NCBI GenBank assembly: GCA_026075535.2
Contig: AP026545.1
Span: forward strand, 1-64,000
DNA: 64,000 nucleotides
Source of the DNA: Tricholoma matsutake
Taxonomy: Eukaryota > Basidiomycota > Agaricomycetes > Agaricales > Tricholomataceae
Direction of reading: 5' to 3'
The stretch's first letter is position 1; every line of letters starts with the position of its first letter. The notes under the pieces were generated by a model that did no database searches, was not told the DNA's origin, and was given only the letters and a program-made list of their open reading frames with translations. Shown one piece after another: positions 33,097 through 43,680 of this stretch. A program made the position numbers and the translations under genes.

Positions 33097-33287
33097 TGAT
33101 CTGTATATTATTAACATTCTTCATAGTGTATCACAAGCAAGAATTGTAAAAGTGTATTCATTTGATACTAGTACATGTTATACATACTATGAGAGTGTTC
33201 GACGGCATCCACCGAACCCGTATCATTCGATACACTGTATGTGTTCGATAGACTGTATTATTCGGTGCAGTGTAGCTTACCTATGTG
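33097..33287. repeat. Dispersed repeat R1, copy 2, right part
   Basis: Continues R1 from 26285 after removal of Copia-2 and hAT. It matches 5363-5549 closely, ending at CTTACCTATGTG in both. Differences such as GTGTTCGA versus GCATTCGA are mostly CG/TG/CA type. Confidence 0.85.
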
Positions 33288-33690
33288 TTACTTGATCAAA
33301 TGACAGGAAAGGATCATCCGGGTAACATGTCTGAGAAGCCGCTCGAACACCATTGTACGTTGCCTCTGAAGCGTTCGTGGTCGAGATGAAAGTTCTTAGT
33401 GCTTTAAGGAAGTGTCGATCTGTAATCTCTTCCGGGAAGTCTGAAGGTGGATCGCGCAAACGTTGGATATCTTCCTCGCGCATGTTACTTTTCTCAAGTG
33501 TTGCGGTCCGGAGGCCCTCGACGAATTGTGCTGTAATTCGCAGTTCATCTATATGGGCGTCTAGTCCAGGTGTTGGAGCCTGATCTACACTGTTCGGGTT
33601 TGATGAGTCGAGAACAGGTTGCCAGCATTGGGAGACAGTCGGCCAGTGTTGGTCTGATCGGTCTGGGGTTGGAATTCATTTATTGGATGC
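33288..33690 (-). pseudogene. Fragment of a basidiomycete transposase-linked protein
   Basis: A continuous minus-strand frame from ~33690: HWPTVSQCWQPVLDSSNPNS, PTPGLDAHIDELRITAQFVE, SNMREEDIQRLRDPPSDFPE and CYPDDPFLSFDQVTH, ending at the R1 boundary. The pattern resembles N-terminal parts of CACTA/TNP2-like proteins in mushroom genomes, from memory and not searched. It is cut on one side by R1 and on the other by sequence leading to the telomere tract. Confidence 0.5.
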
Positions 33691-33750
33691 TGAATGCTAC
33701 AGGTAGCTTGGGGCAGTCCTTGTACAAGAGGTCCTCCAACATTAACTTGC
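33691..33750. other. Short unassigned flank of the interstitial telomere
   Basis: Sixty bases without a feature I can name; they separate the transposase fragment from the telomere tract and end CATTAACTTG. Confidence 0.4.
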
Positions 33751-33887
33751 CTAACCCTAACCCTAACCCTAACCCTAACCCTAACCCTAACCCTAACCCT
33801 AACCCTAACCCTAACCCTAACCCTAACCCTAACCCTAACCCTAACCCTAACCCTAACCCTAACTCTAACCCTCTAACCCTCTAACCC
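33751..33887. repeat. Interstitial telomere tract, about 22 CCCTAA units
   Basis: CTAACCCTAACCC... runs almost perfectly for ~112 bases, then degenerates on the right into CTCTAACC variants. Orientation is the same as the terminal telomere at base 1. Clean repeats toward the left and variants toward the right are what a former chromosome end facing left would look like. Confidence 0.95.
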
Positions 33888-34141
33888 CGAGTCAGGATTT
33901 GAACTCTTGAGTCCGGGGGGTACTTCTTGATTGCGACTGGCAAGGAAATCAGCAAATGATTCGTCCTGAGCTCTCTGTTCACGCTGTTTGCGGCGAGCGC
34001 GGCAGATTCTGTTCGTGGTGGCATGGATGATGATAAGAGGCGGATGAGATACTCTGTGTTGAAGTAAAAAGTGTAGACGACGTTATGTAGTACTTCATTC
34101 AACATCTGCTCTTCTTGAAATGAAAATTCGCCATTGAGCAA
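33888..34141 (-). CDS. Hypothetical ORF next to the interstitial telomere
   Basis: Minus-strand frame of ~85 codons (MLNGEFSFQEEQMLNEVLHN ... IKKYPPDSRVQILTRG) that ends inside the telomere tract. Not repetitive and plausible as coding, but no family is recognised. It may be the 5' part of a gene cut by the telomere, or chance. Confidence 0.3.
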
Positions 34142-34261
34142 AGGTTTGATGGAATAATAATTATGATTAAAGAGACGTTAATAGGTATAAATGGGAGGAA
34201 ATAGTTTTAATGTGCATCAATGATTGAAAATGTCAGCTAATACATAGGTTTCTCACTGGGC

Positions 34262-34285
34262 CTCAATACTGAGAACTCGGAACTT
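34262..34285. repeat. 24-bp inverted repeat, left of chromate transporter
   Basis: The sequence CTCAATACTGAGAACTCGG plus AACTT is present here and, as an exact reverse complement, at 36613-36636. The pair brackets the transporter gene at 2.37 kb spacing. Confidence 0.75.
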
Positions 34286-34424
34286 AAATAAATCTCGATG
34301 GTTGGTTGCCCATGCTTAACCCACGACTCTGACCATTTGCATACATGATTCGAGTCTAATTCGTATTGGAGATATAGAACATAGCTTTATCAACGCACAG
34401 ATTCAGAGTGGATCCACAACGCAT

Positions 34425-36509
34425 CTACCATGGCTTAACCACGCCATACCAACATAGGCCCAGCACAGCACCTCCCATAATTCCCATCCAGGTCTCCACG
34501 CCAAACCATGCCGCACTCGTATACGTTAAAACAGCAGTGACAACCCACCAAGGCTCTGCGCCCAGACTGCTTCCACTTTCGCGGCTCGGCGTGAGATAGC
34601 CGATCTCCCAGAGTCGATACACCGCAGTGAAAACCAAACCGACTGCGGCTGCGTTGACTCCTCGGATCAATGAAACGACCAGAGGACGCGAACGAATTAT
34701 TCTCCACATAGCTTGGAAACCGTATGCGAAGAACAGTCCTGGAGCGAAAATTCCGAGGTAAGCCAGGATGGCTCCTGCAATCGACGGAGTGGACGTTGGT
34801 GCTAATGTCAATGTTCCAAGATAAACGGCGACTGTATATACCGTCGTTAGAAATTAATTTCCCATTGAATAAATATCACTCACAGTTGAAGTTCGGCCCA
34901 GGAAATGCCTGTATGATAGCTAAACCAATCAAGAAATCTCTTGGCGAGACAAAGCCTGGCTGAACGACATATTCTCTCAAAAGGGGGATGACTACCTATG
35001 GAGTTACAAAGCGTTAATGGCTATAGCTCTGCGGAAGATGACGTTGAAAGGATACTAGTAACACGGAAGGGTGGTAGATGAGCGTGTGATCAGAGCACTC
35101 ACCGGTCCCCCACCAAAAATGATCGTGCCTTTTCCAGAGTCGATAATAATAAGAGTCTAGAAGAGGTAAAAAACGTCGAGGTAGCGCACCTGCAAGATAC
35201 ATGTTGCGGAAGAGCCGAAGCTCAAGGGACGGATACTTGACCTGAGCGTTTGCAACCATAATGGCGATGAAAGATGCTGTATTACGGTATTGTAATTATG
35301 GTGGATTGCTGATCGATATTCACTGTTGCAAAACGTACCAAGAAATAGAGCCATTACCACAAGCCCGACTTTGGCAGGAATAATACGGCGAACATTATTG
35401 ACAGGCCGAGGAACAGACCTCTCGCTTGCATCCTCTTTGGTTGCGTTATCTTCATCCGCTCCTGCAGTTCGTCCATTCTGTGGCAGTTCACCTGGCCTAA
35501 TGTTGGATGTGAGCAATATGACTGATCTCCGAGATAACTCGTCGTCTTCTCTACTGCGCCCAACTCTTCCCCCGGGCGGTGGAGGTGCGTTAGGGAGTTC
35601 CACATTTTCTACCTCATCACGGTTCTGTCTCCTCCACCTAATTTTTAATCTTTCCACAAAGCCCTTTATCCAGATATCCCACACGACAGTGCTTGTCCCA
35701 CCTCCAATCATCAAAATCGGGAAATACCACAGTGCGTTGTAGCATAGGCCTGCACACGCAGAGAACACCACGATGAGCCGGGATAGTGGATCAGTGATGG
35801 CTTTAGTTGCCAGCTGCACGGCCGCAAAAGCGATGACGCCGACTACGGACGCATTCAGACCGGAAAGCAGTGCGTATATAGGCAATGGAAGGGTAGTGGA
35901 AACGTGAGAAATTCCGATGGCAAGAGCATACATGCCGGCTGCTCCAGGGAGACTTTTCAGAATTTGTTAGCTGAGAAAGACATTCCGGTAACGCGAAGAG
36001 ATGTGGAGAGAGAGACGTAGCACGTTCGATGCTGGATACGCCAAACAAATCATGATAGGTGTTGATAGATGACAAAGATATGTCGTATGTCGACTCTTGC
36101 AAAGTAAGTGGCTCACCTCCAAGTCAGGAAGAAAATAAATGCTGATAAGATTCCTCCACGTAAAAGGGCTATGCAGAATCCCATCTTGGTGCTGCCCGGG
36201 CCTGGAAGTGCTTGGCAAATCGCGAAAAGCTCCTGGAACTGTGAGAACGCTCATCAGAGAGACGAATACGAAAGATCAATAAAATAAGATGGCTGCGAGC
36301 AATAAGCGGAAACATCTTACTGTTTGCTCGTCTAGCCATGGATTTTGTCCCTCCACAAACATGCGATGGAATATTTGAAAGTGGACGACAGGACCACCAA
36401 ATGAGGTGAATCCGAGGTACCAAGTGCGGAGGAACACATCCAGTGTCGCATTAGACTTCAACTGGGAAGTCATGCGGGCCAAGAGCCCACGAACGTCTGA
36501 CGATAGCAT
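34425..36509 (-). CDS. Chromate transporter, CHR superfamily (two-domain), 7 exons
   Basis: Exons 36509-36321, 36232-36117, 35952-35339, 35276-35190, 35128-35103 (26 nt), 34995-34884 and 34831-34425; all junctions GT..AG, total 1551 nt, about 516 residues with no internal stop. The start is the ATG giving MLSSDVRGLLARMTSQ. Two homologous halves, each with the family signatures: FLRTWYLGFTSFGGPVV and CQALPGPGSTKMG in the first; IIFGGGPVVIPLLREYV and QAFPGPNFNFAVYLG in the second. A hydrophilic linker (RRQNRDEVENVELP to RSVPRPVNNVRRI) joins them. CHR proteins are membrane carriers that move chromate, often with sulfate; bacterial ones export it, while a Neurospora homologue has been linked to uptake, so direction is open. 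It is the only clearly intact gene in the window. Confidence 0.92.
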
Positions 36510-37287
36510 TATCACAAGGGCAAGCAGAGACTTGAGAGTCCAACACTAAAATGCCATGACTCAGTGGTCCAGAAAACACGTGCCCGGGCCGATGAATAAA
36601 AGGAGCGCAAACAAGTTCCGAGTTCTCAGTATTGAGAACTCGGTCTTTATCCTCGGCTTCTGCGAATGATTTCAACGTCCTGATATCTACATATTATAGC
36701 GGCGATCTGCGGTCGGGATTCGAAATGCACAGGTCGTCACACCTCTGCTGCTTAGCTCAAGGAGGGAGGATTACGGCAAAACAAGGGCTCTTGGCATAGA
36801 TAGGCGAAGGAGCGGACATGCTACAGATACATAGGAATACATAAAAAGCATGCAGGAGACCATTTTACTATCCAAACAGAAAGAATATGAAAACAAAATA
36901 TCAAAGGGAGAGGTGGGTGGGTCACGAAAATTGAAAGTTAAAGGAACTATTCGATACGGCCTATAGATACGAGGCCCGTAAGAACGTGCGCTGACAAGAA
37001 ACGATGGGCTAGTAATGCGGCTCACTGTTCATCAGTAATCTTGCATTTCAGTTTCCATGGGTTATTTAACCTGAGTAACCTCTAAAAACCAGCTAAAACT
37101 TTGAAACTTGGGAACTTGATGACCTATGTCCCTTTTCTCCAAAACCCAACATGGGAACCACAAGGCGAAAACCTAGGAAACCAGATATTATATAACACAA
37201 ATACATTTTCACATAATTGAAAGTTAACAGTAATAGTTGTACTTAGGCGACACAGGGCACACCGGGAAACAGGCAATTAACAGTTGG
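36510..37287. other. Upstream region of the chromate transporter, no gene seen
   Basis: Probable 5' flank of the transporter. Contains the palindrome at 36617-36642 and otherwise short frames without similarity to anything I know. 37070-37190 is A-rich with AAACC.AG strings. Confidence 0.5.
36613..36636. repeat. 24-bp inverted repeat, right of chromate transporter
   Basis: Exact reverse complement of 34262-34285. Here it overlaps a perfect palindrome, CCGAGTTCTCA-GTAT-TGAGAACTCGG (36617-36642), which lies ~105 bp upstream of the transporter start and could be a dimeric regulator site or an element end. Confidence 0.75.
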
Positions 37288-37419
37288 AGGGTTTATATAC
37301 CTGGAGAAGCGCACGGACCATTTGACATTGTTTGTTAGCTTATCATATATCTCGCATCACATTGATATCATGACAAATATTGCCACATGGTCCGTGCACA
37401 TCATCGGGTATATAAACCT
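37288..37419. repeat. Fold-back repeat with TATA in both arms
   Basis: Arms 37288-37320 and 37388-37419 are inverted copies (AGGTTTATATACC ... GCACGGACCA) with about 80% match and a 67-bp AT-rich spacer. May be a small MITE or two head-to-head promoter-like arms. Confidence 0.6.
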
Positions 37420-38037
37420 TTCACACATGTGCACTTGTGTTCCCCGACAGTAGTTAGTTATATGTACAATTATAATTGTCAGTTTCCTGGTTTTCAGTTT
37501 TTCAGTTTCGAGAAACCAAGAAACTGATGAAAACTGTTGAAAACCCAGAATCTATTTTGCAATTTTACTGATGTTAGGATTCAGTTGATGAATCCTGTTA
37601 GGAGATCCTCCATCAGGAAAATCCAAAAAATTCTTAGTGGCCTTAGCCTGCTTATTTCATGGCTAAGCCCACTAAGCTTCTCAAGTGGCTTATTTTCTAC
37701 TTAGTACATTTGTCAGTAAGCACGAGCAAAAATCTAAGTACATTGTAAGCATGGCAATGGCAGAAGTGTAGATTGTTATCTTGCCATAAAACATGGGGAG
37801 GTCCAGGATACTGGCATCAGACAGATCATTGGGATGCTGCTGGTTGTAAATAAATTGCCGGATGAGATAAGAGAGGTCAGGTTCAATTTCAGTGATGTCT
37901 TCAGGGTAAACTTTGTGTGCTGTAAATGTAGGTAAGTATATTTCAACAATATTGAGTCCTGCAATACTTACATGCCATCTTTGCTAGGTCAACATGGGCC
38001 TGTACAGTAGGACCATCAACATCACAAGTGTCATCAT

Positions 38038-38311
38038 TGTTGAAATTAATCCCAGTGATGCATGCTGTATACATGAGGCAATACATGCAGCATACGCATG
38101 TTACTGCGCTTACTACGCATACATGCGGTAAACACATTCCTGAGTCATGTGATGTCCTTATTATTATGTATATAAGGAGAACCTGTACCATAGTAGGAAT
38201 ACAGTGTTCTTACCTCTGCTAACCCTAGCTGTAAGTCTAAGTAAACCCCAGGTAGGTTGTAAGGAACGTGTTGTCTCTTCCACTGTGCAGCGTATATAGT
38301 CTGCTCCAACA
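38038..38311 (+). mobile_element. Solo LTR of a Copia-2 relative, in the Plavaka gene
   Basis: 274 bp, TGTTGAAATTAATCCC...CTGCTCCAACA, with ATCAT duplicated at 38033-38037 and 38312-38316. The right two thirds match the Copia-2 LTR closely (TATATAAGGAGAACCTGTAC); the left third is different (GCATACGCATGTTACTGCGC), so it is a sister subfamily. Internal parts were lost by LTR-LTR recombination. Confidence 0.93.
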
Positions 38312-38362
38312 ATCATCGTCATCATCATCATCGTCGTCATCATCATCATCATTGTGGTCAAC
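38312..38362. repeat. (ATC)n/(GTC)n microsatellite, Asp run of the Plavaka gene
   Basis: ATCATCGTCATCATC... encodes about 15 Asp on the minus strand, continuing as NDDTCDVDGPTVQAHVDLAK on the other side of the solo LTR. Confidence 0.8.
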
Positions 38363-41309
38363 ATCACCATTGCCGTTGTTGACATTTTCATTAATCCTCT
38401 TTATGTAAGAGAAGTCAGTAGGATCAGGATCAGGTGGGGGGTTAGATTGGCTTCATCCATTCCTATATTTGTATAATTAGTTTAGAAGACCATCAGAGAG
38501 GAAACTGAGATGCATACGAAGAATTTGATCCCAAAACTGGCTAGGATGTGTAGGTCCGTGGTCTTGTTGCAGCCATGCAGGCAATCAGCCCACAGCTTAT
38601 TGAGGTGCTGGTTGGTAAGGAGCATTTGGCTGAGCACTTTGAAACAACTTGAGCACTGCCACGGCTCCTTCACGGCCTTGATATGCTTTGATTCTGTAAT
38701 GGAGGAACAAATACCATTCGGAGCACCATAGGCACAAATGAGTTTCACATAATGAATGAGGGAGTGCTGCCTTGGGAGATTGAAGCCATCAGCACGAGCA
38801 CCACTTGTGCAAAAGATTTTGCGATAGTGGTGAAACTGCTGAAGCGCATCATCTAAGGTGGCAAGACTGTGTGTGTCATGTATGTTGCATCGAGCTATGT
38901 AGCCAAATTCCAGGAGAGCATGCATTGTCTGCACCATGTCATCTGGTACATGGCCTTCAATTGCTGGTAGATAAACCTGTATGCAAATTGATTAGACTTG
39001 TTTATATAGTAACACAAAAGAATCCTGTACCTTCATGAGTGCCTTCAAATCATCAGCAGTCCATTGTTTGAAATTTTGGCCTTCAGGAAAACGTTGAAGC
39101 CCTGCAAAAGACGGAGCAAGTGCTATGCTTCAATAGATTCAGTAATTATTACCATACAAATCATGGGTGAAAAGCTTACTGCTGGTCAATGTCATCAAGG
39201 ATCTTCTGCACTTTGGCTGCTGGGAATTCTGCTTTAATGTATTCATTCACCCATGTAACAAGGTGGTCCTTGAAGGCACCTTTGATCAACTGATGTAGTA
39301 GATCAGGTGCCAGAAGCTCATGTATATCTGCTTGGGGGAACATGCTTGTGAATGGCTAAAAGATAATGAATAGATGCAGATAATATAACAGAGGAACACT
39401 TACGACAACATCCCCAATGAGTCCGTATTCATCCCATAGTGTACCAAGCTCAAATGCCTCGACTAGCAGCTCAGCATGCACTGGAGAATGGCGCACATAG
39501 TGACTAGAGTCGAGGTCCTTTGCAGGGGCAGTACATCTGAAAAAGCTTGTCAACATTGATTTCATCAGTTTATCAGTAGGAATACATACTTTGGGCACCA
39601 GCCTTGCACAATGCATGCAAGCAGTGCCTGTTCTGGATAATCTGCAATATAGGGGCTAAGCCCATAGATGACCTTTCTAAAATGACCATCAGGAAAGCGA
39701 ACAACCTCAGGTGTCGTCATGCCAGGTTTGAGAGGCTCAAGGATTTGGGCAAGCAATGAGTGTAGAAGTTGGTGCCAGAATTTACAAAAGCTGGCATCAT
39801 CACGAAATTCATGAGTCACTAAACAAGACCCATGCATTAGCAAGATATATTACAGCACAATAATATGGCATTTACTTTTTGGGATAGCAAAGAAGCCAAG
39901 GAGCACAATACCATTACAGTGTGCTCGTCAGATGTTGTTGTGTATATTACCAATAGATAGGTAGATTGGCCAGTACTCATTGTGTCCTGTAGCTATGGAT
40001 ACTGTAGTTTTATCACTACCAAGGATAATGGGGCAAAAAATGATGCCATGGGTTTTGGGATCCTCAGCAATAGTATCCTATTGCAAAAAATGATTAATAT
40101 TAGATCAAAGAAGCCATCATGAAGACTTGCGGCTTGTTTCCAAGCCCAATTTCCAGACATGAAGTCTTGAAAGCAGTGGACTCCATCAGTTGTGTGCTCT
40201 TGAAACAGCATGTAATCAAAATCCATCTTGAAATCAGGATTGGAGAGAAGGTCATGGACCAAAATGCGGGGATCACAAAACCAGACATCATACTCTGCCT
40301 GCATCCATGATGGAACACTCTCTGCAGGTTGGGTTCCATTATACTGTAAACTAAAAGATTCCCAGGTGACATCTCCAAGAGGAGTGGAATCGATGGTGTT
40401 GTACACATGCATAGCCTTTGAAAATGGTGGTTCATCGTTGTGGATGGCAAGAGATGCAGCCCAAAGGCTGAGTAGAAAGTTGATATTCCCGGCAGACATC
40501 TGATTTTGACGGAAGAGGAAGTCAGCGACTTCAAATTGGAGGCAGGTAGCATAGGGTGCCCAATCATCAGGTCCTTTATCTGGGTGGCAAGGAGGTGATG
40601 GTGCATCGAGGGGTATGTCGTTGCCACCCTCATCACAGATTCGTCCTACAAGTGAGAAAGTTAATGTCAGTGTATATTTGAAAAAGATCAACCTACCATC
40701 AAGCTTTGAATGATAAACACATATAATGCATGGTGGGTCAGGAACTTGGCGGTCGCTGACTCTGTCCCCAGGTGGTGGGTCTTCATTCATGTCATTGCTG
40801 GAGTTGGAATAGGAACCAGGTGGGTTGTAGGCCAGATCGGAGTGCAGGTGTTCAACAGCTGGGCTGGCAGAGTTGGGTCCTCCATGTGAAGGAGACGGTA
40901 TTGTATTGCTGGAAGGAATGGGACCTGGAGACCGAGGAGATGATTGTGACAAGGATTGTGGTTGTAAGAAGGATGATTGTGGCACAGATCAATTGGGCAT
41001 GTGGGGCTCAGATCCATCTGCCTGGTGCTTTGCCCATATGTGTTTGGTGCATCCACCTTTGCTGTGAAAGTGTCGGACACAGTAGGGACATGCAAGGGTT
41101 GGTGGCGGAGAACCAAGAGTAAACACATTGTGAATTTTCAGATTTCGGTTTGGTAGCATTATGAGATTATATTTTAGCGAGCCAGAGTGAGGAATCAAGT
41201 TGTGAAAGGTGAATGGTGCAGGATATGAAAGGGTGTGTAAGGCTGCTGGTAGTAGCGTGGTAAAGTCCAGATGATCAAAATCTGTGTAAGTCACAAAAAT
41301 GTCATACAT

Positions 41310-41499
41310 TTTCTGTTACTCTCACAGCCTCACTGACAGACCTGTTCACATACGCACTCTATCCAACACTCCCTAGCCTGCAATACAATGTCATACAATG
41401 TCTGGTGCCTCTGTACCTCAGCGTCACATCGAGCCCCATGCAAAAAACAAATTGGTTCACCCAGGAATGGCTCTCAAAGCTACATTGCATTGAACCACA
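41310..41499. other. Spacer, no feature seen
   Basis: Unassigned DNA between the Plavaka gene and the next coding-like fragment. TGTCATACAATGTC is partly repeated at 41389-41402. Confidence 0.4.
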
Positions 41500-41700
41500 G
41501 CTGAGGTCCAACAAGAGCGTGCAGTGAAAGCTCAGGTGAAGGCAGCTAAGGAAGAAGCAAAGCAATGGAGTATCAACCATGCAGCAGAGTTTGAGCATGT
41601 GGACATGGCCAACAAAGACATCGTTGATGCTATGCCACGCCCACCCTTCACTCGAAAACTATGGTCAGCTCCCTGCAGCCACATCAGGAAAAATGACTTG
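41500..41700 (+). pseudogene. Coding-like exon fragment, possibly 5' exon of the 44.9 kb gene
   Basis: Plus frame with a charged helical stretch: VQQERAVKAQVKAAKEEAKQ, WSINHAAEFEHVDMANKDI and DAMPRPPFTRK. Composition is unlike the surrounding repeats. It resembles the first exon of the basidiomycete gene family whose later exons appear at 44937, but the join is inference. Followed by CCAGGACACCTTCAGAG-type low-complexity DNA. Confidence 0.4.
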
Positions 41701-41829
41701 TGTCCCAGGACACCTTCAGAGACTTTGGGTTGCTCCCAGATGCTCCCAGAGCTTTCAAGGCTCAAAAGCTCAAAAGCTCTCCCAGGGACTCAGAGGAACA
41801 AGTGTTGAGGTTGAGTGGGGTTGCCAGGG

Positions 41830-42591
41830 TATCTGAAGGCATCTCAAGGTCACACAAATATCATCAAAAGCCATAAGGAGCACCTTTCAGATGGCTCAAT
41901 TTTCCTTATTCTCTCAGCCTTGTCAGCTTTAGCAGCTTTGATGGTTGACAATGATGATATTATTTATGGAATGTATAAACACAAAATTGGTAAATTACTC
42001 CACCACCACTGTCTATGCTCATGGATGAGCAAATGGTCCAGGTTTTTTCCAAGTGTTGCCTGGTGTTGGTTTGTGCCCATTCGTGGCATTTTGTAGCCTG
42101 TAGTCACTAGAATAACGATAAGATTAGTAAAAAAAACAAATCAACGTAAGAATAAAGAAAAAGAAAACATACCAGATCTTGGAGGCATTGCTGCAACTCA
42201 GGGTTTCATCACCTTAGTTGTCACCTTTGTGTTGTGCATGCTCCCCGCATATCGTTAGGGCTTCCCAGTGGTTTTGTTGTTGACTGGACCTCGTTGGTGC
42301 TGAGTCGCTGTCATTGTTGGTATTCCTGGTCATTTGTGCTCCTGTGCCTTGGTGGCCCCAGTCTCATCATTCTGTCATTGTGGTTGGCAGCCCTGTGTTC
42401 CTGTGTTGCTTGTTGGACCTTGGTCATTGATGAGCATCACCACTGTTTTGCTCTCCGCTCCATTGCACCCTGTTCATAGAAGTTGTAAGTAACAAAAGAT
42501 GAGGACAAAAAAGAAGAAAAGAAGATAAGTTTAGCTTGGGAGGCACACCCTCCCACCTCATAGTAACTAAAACCAATGTAAGATTAGTAAA
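41830..42591. other. Unassigned region
   Basis: No supported gene. A-rich stretches (AAGATTAGTAAAAAAAAC; AAGAAAAGAAGATAAG) preceding ACATACCAG at 42169-42177 and 42616-42624 look like minus-strand introns with GTATGTT donors, so exons of a minus-strand gene may lie between. Confidence 0.35.
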
Positions 42592-42624
42592 ATAATAAAA
42601 AAGAAGAAATGAAAAACATACCAG

Positions 42625-42808
42625 AGGGCCCAGGACCCACATCGTCGCTGCCATCCTCATCCCTGTCCTTGTCTTTGTCCTTGGCCTTGGCCTTGTTCGC
42701 CGTCTTTGCCTTTGTGTTTGTCTTTGCCATCTTTGCCTTCATCTTTGTCCTTGTCTTTGTCTTTGCTGTCTTCACAGTCCTCCCCGTTGTGTCATTGGTG
42801 CTCTTCAT
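42625..42808 (-). pseudogene. Lys/Ala/Asp-rich exon, minus strand
   Basis: Minus frame MKSTNDTTGRTVKTAKTKTR followed by repeated KAK/TAN/KDKD units and DEDGSDDVGPGPSG, then a GTATGTTTTTC donor. Repeats of a TTTGCC/CTTTGTC type underlie it. Similar A-rich, intron-like stretches at 42960-43010 and 43200-43235 suggest further exons. Family unknown. Confidence 0.35.
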
Positions 42809-43235
42809 TTGTGGTGTTTACATGGCAGGTTGGGATGCTGGAGGTGTGGCCTTGGTGGCGTTGAAGTCCCTTGGCATTGTTTCTGGCTCCCTGGCTCATG
42901 TGGCGGATTGTGAGGTGTGGGAGACATGTCACCACCCTATGGTGTGGCCTACAGAAGTAAGATGAACAAAATCAGTAAAAAAGAAGATTGAGAAACAAAA
43001 AAAAAAAGAATATAGGAACAGCTCAAGAGGTATCACCTCCCGAGTATTTCCCCTGCATTGCTGTTTGGCTCCCTGCCAGTGGGCTCCTCCTGTTATCTGG
43101 CATTGCAGTCCCTTGTGGGGCAGTTGGTGTGACATGGCAGCTGGTGTGTTCATGTCATTGTGATGGGTGGTGTCATGAGTGTTAGCCTGTAAAACCAGTA
43201 GATTTAGTGTAAAAGCGAAGAATAAAACAAATAAA

Positions 43236-43680
43236 ACTTATGAGGAGGGAGCGACACCCCTGAGCGCCATCCAATGCGCTGTTGTTGGGGTTGCTATTGC
43301 TGTGGTATTGTTGTTCTTGCTGCTAGCGTTGTTGTTGTTGTTAGTGTTGTTGGTGTTGTTGGTGTTGTTCCCTCATGGGTATGCCAAACCCATGCAGATC
43401 CCTACCTGTTGGAACTTGAGGTAATGAAATCTCCTCGTCCAAATGCAGGTAAGGCATGGAGTTCTTCAAAAAATGCCAAGATTTATGGGAAACAATTTGG
43501 CTGACCAAGTTGTTTCCCACCCCTCTTACTGACACAACACTTTCCCTGTGTTTGGTGCTTTGCTCTCATGTTTAATCTAGAATAGTTCTATATGAAATGT
43601 TTGAGATTTCACCTCACTTGCCAGTGCACACTAAATCTGAGTCCATTCTAAATGACACCATGACCTACAACTTGTAAAGT
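43236..43680. other. Spacer with (GTT)n tract
   Basis: TTGTTGTTGTTAGTGTTGTTGGTG (43330-43368) gives Leu/Val-rich frames on the plus strand that I regard as repeat artefacts. No other feature. Confidence 0.5.

Larger units (their letters stand above)
37730..41309 (-). pseudogene. Plavaka-type transposase, interrupted
   Basis: Minus strand. N-terminal C2H2 finger CPYCVRHFHSKGGCTKHIWAKH (41100-41030), stop at 40989, Ser/Pro-rich linker, a short intron (~40697-40648), then the conserved body: WAPYATCLQFEVADFLFRQN, DVTWESFSLQYNG, DVWFCDPRILVHDLLSNPDF and MLFQEHTTDGVHCFQDFMSG. Later exons run through 39843-38482 (YGLSPYIADYPEQALLACIV; GICSSITESKHIKAVKEPW; LSQMLLTNQHLNKLWADC). An Asp-codon run holds a solo LTR, and the tail continues to ~37730 (YPEDITEIEPDLSYLIRQF, PMFYGKITIYTSA). 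Plavaka elements are DNA transposons typical of basidiomycetes. TIRs were not found. Several stops and splice-like gaps. Confidence 0.87.

Noticed and set aside
33570..33884. Plus-strand ORF with a long Asn-Pro repeat (and overlapping Leu-Thr repeat)
   Set aside because: It is a translation of the interstitial telomere tract; a 6-bp repeat without stops is open by construction.
36451..36675. Minus-strand ORF as an N-terminal extension of the chromate transporter
   Set aside because: It is in a different frame from exon 1 and lacks family similarity; the ATG at 36509 opens the conserved N-terminus.
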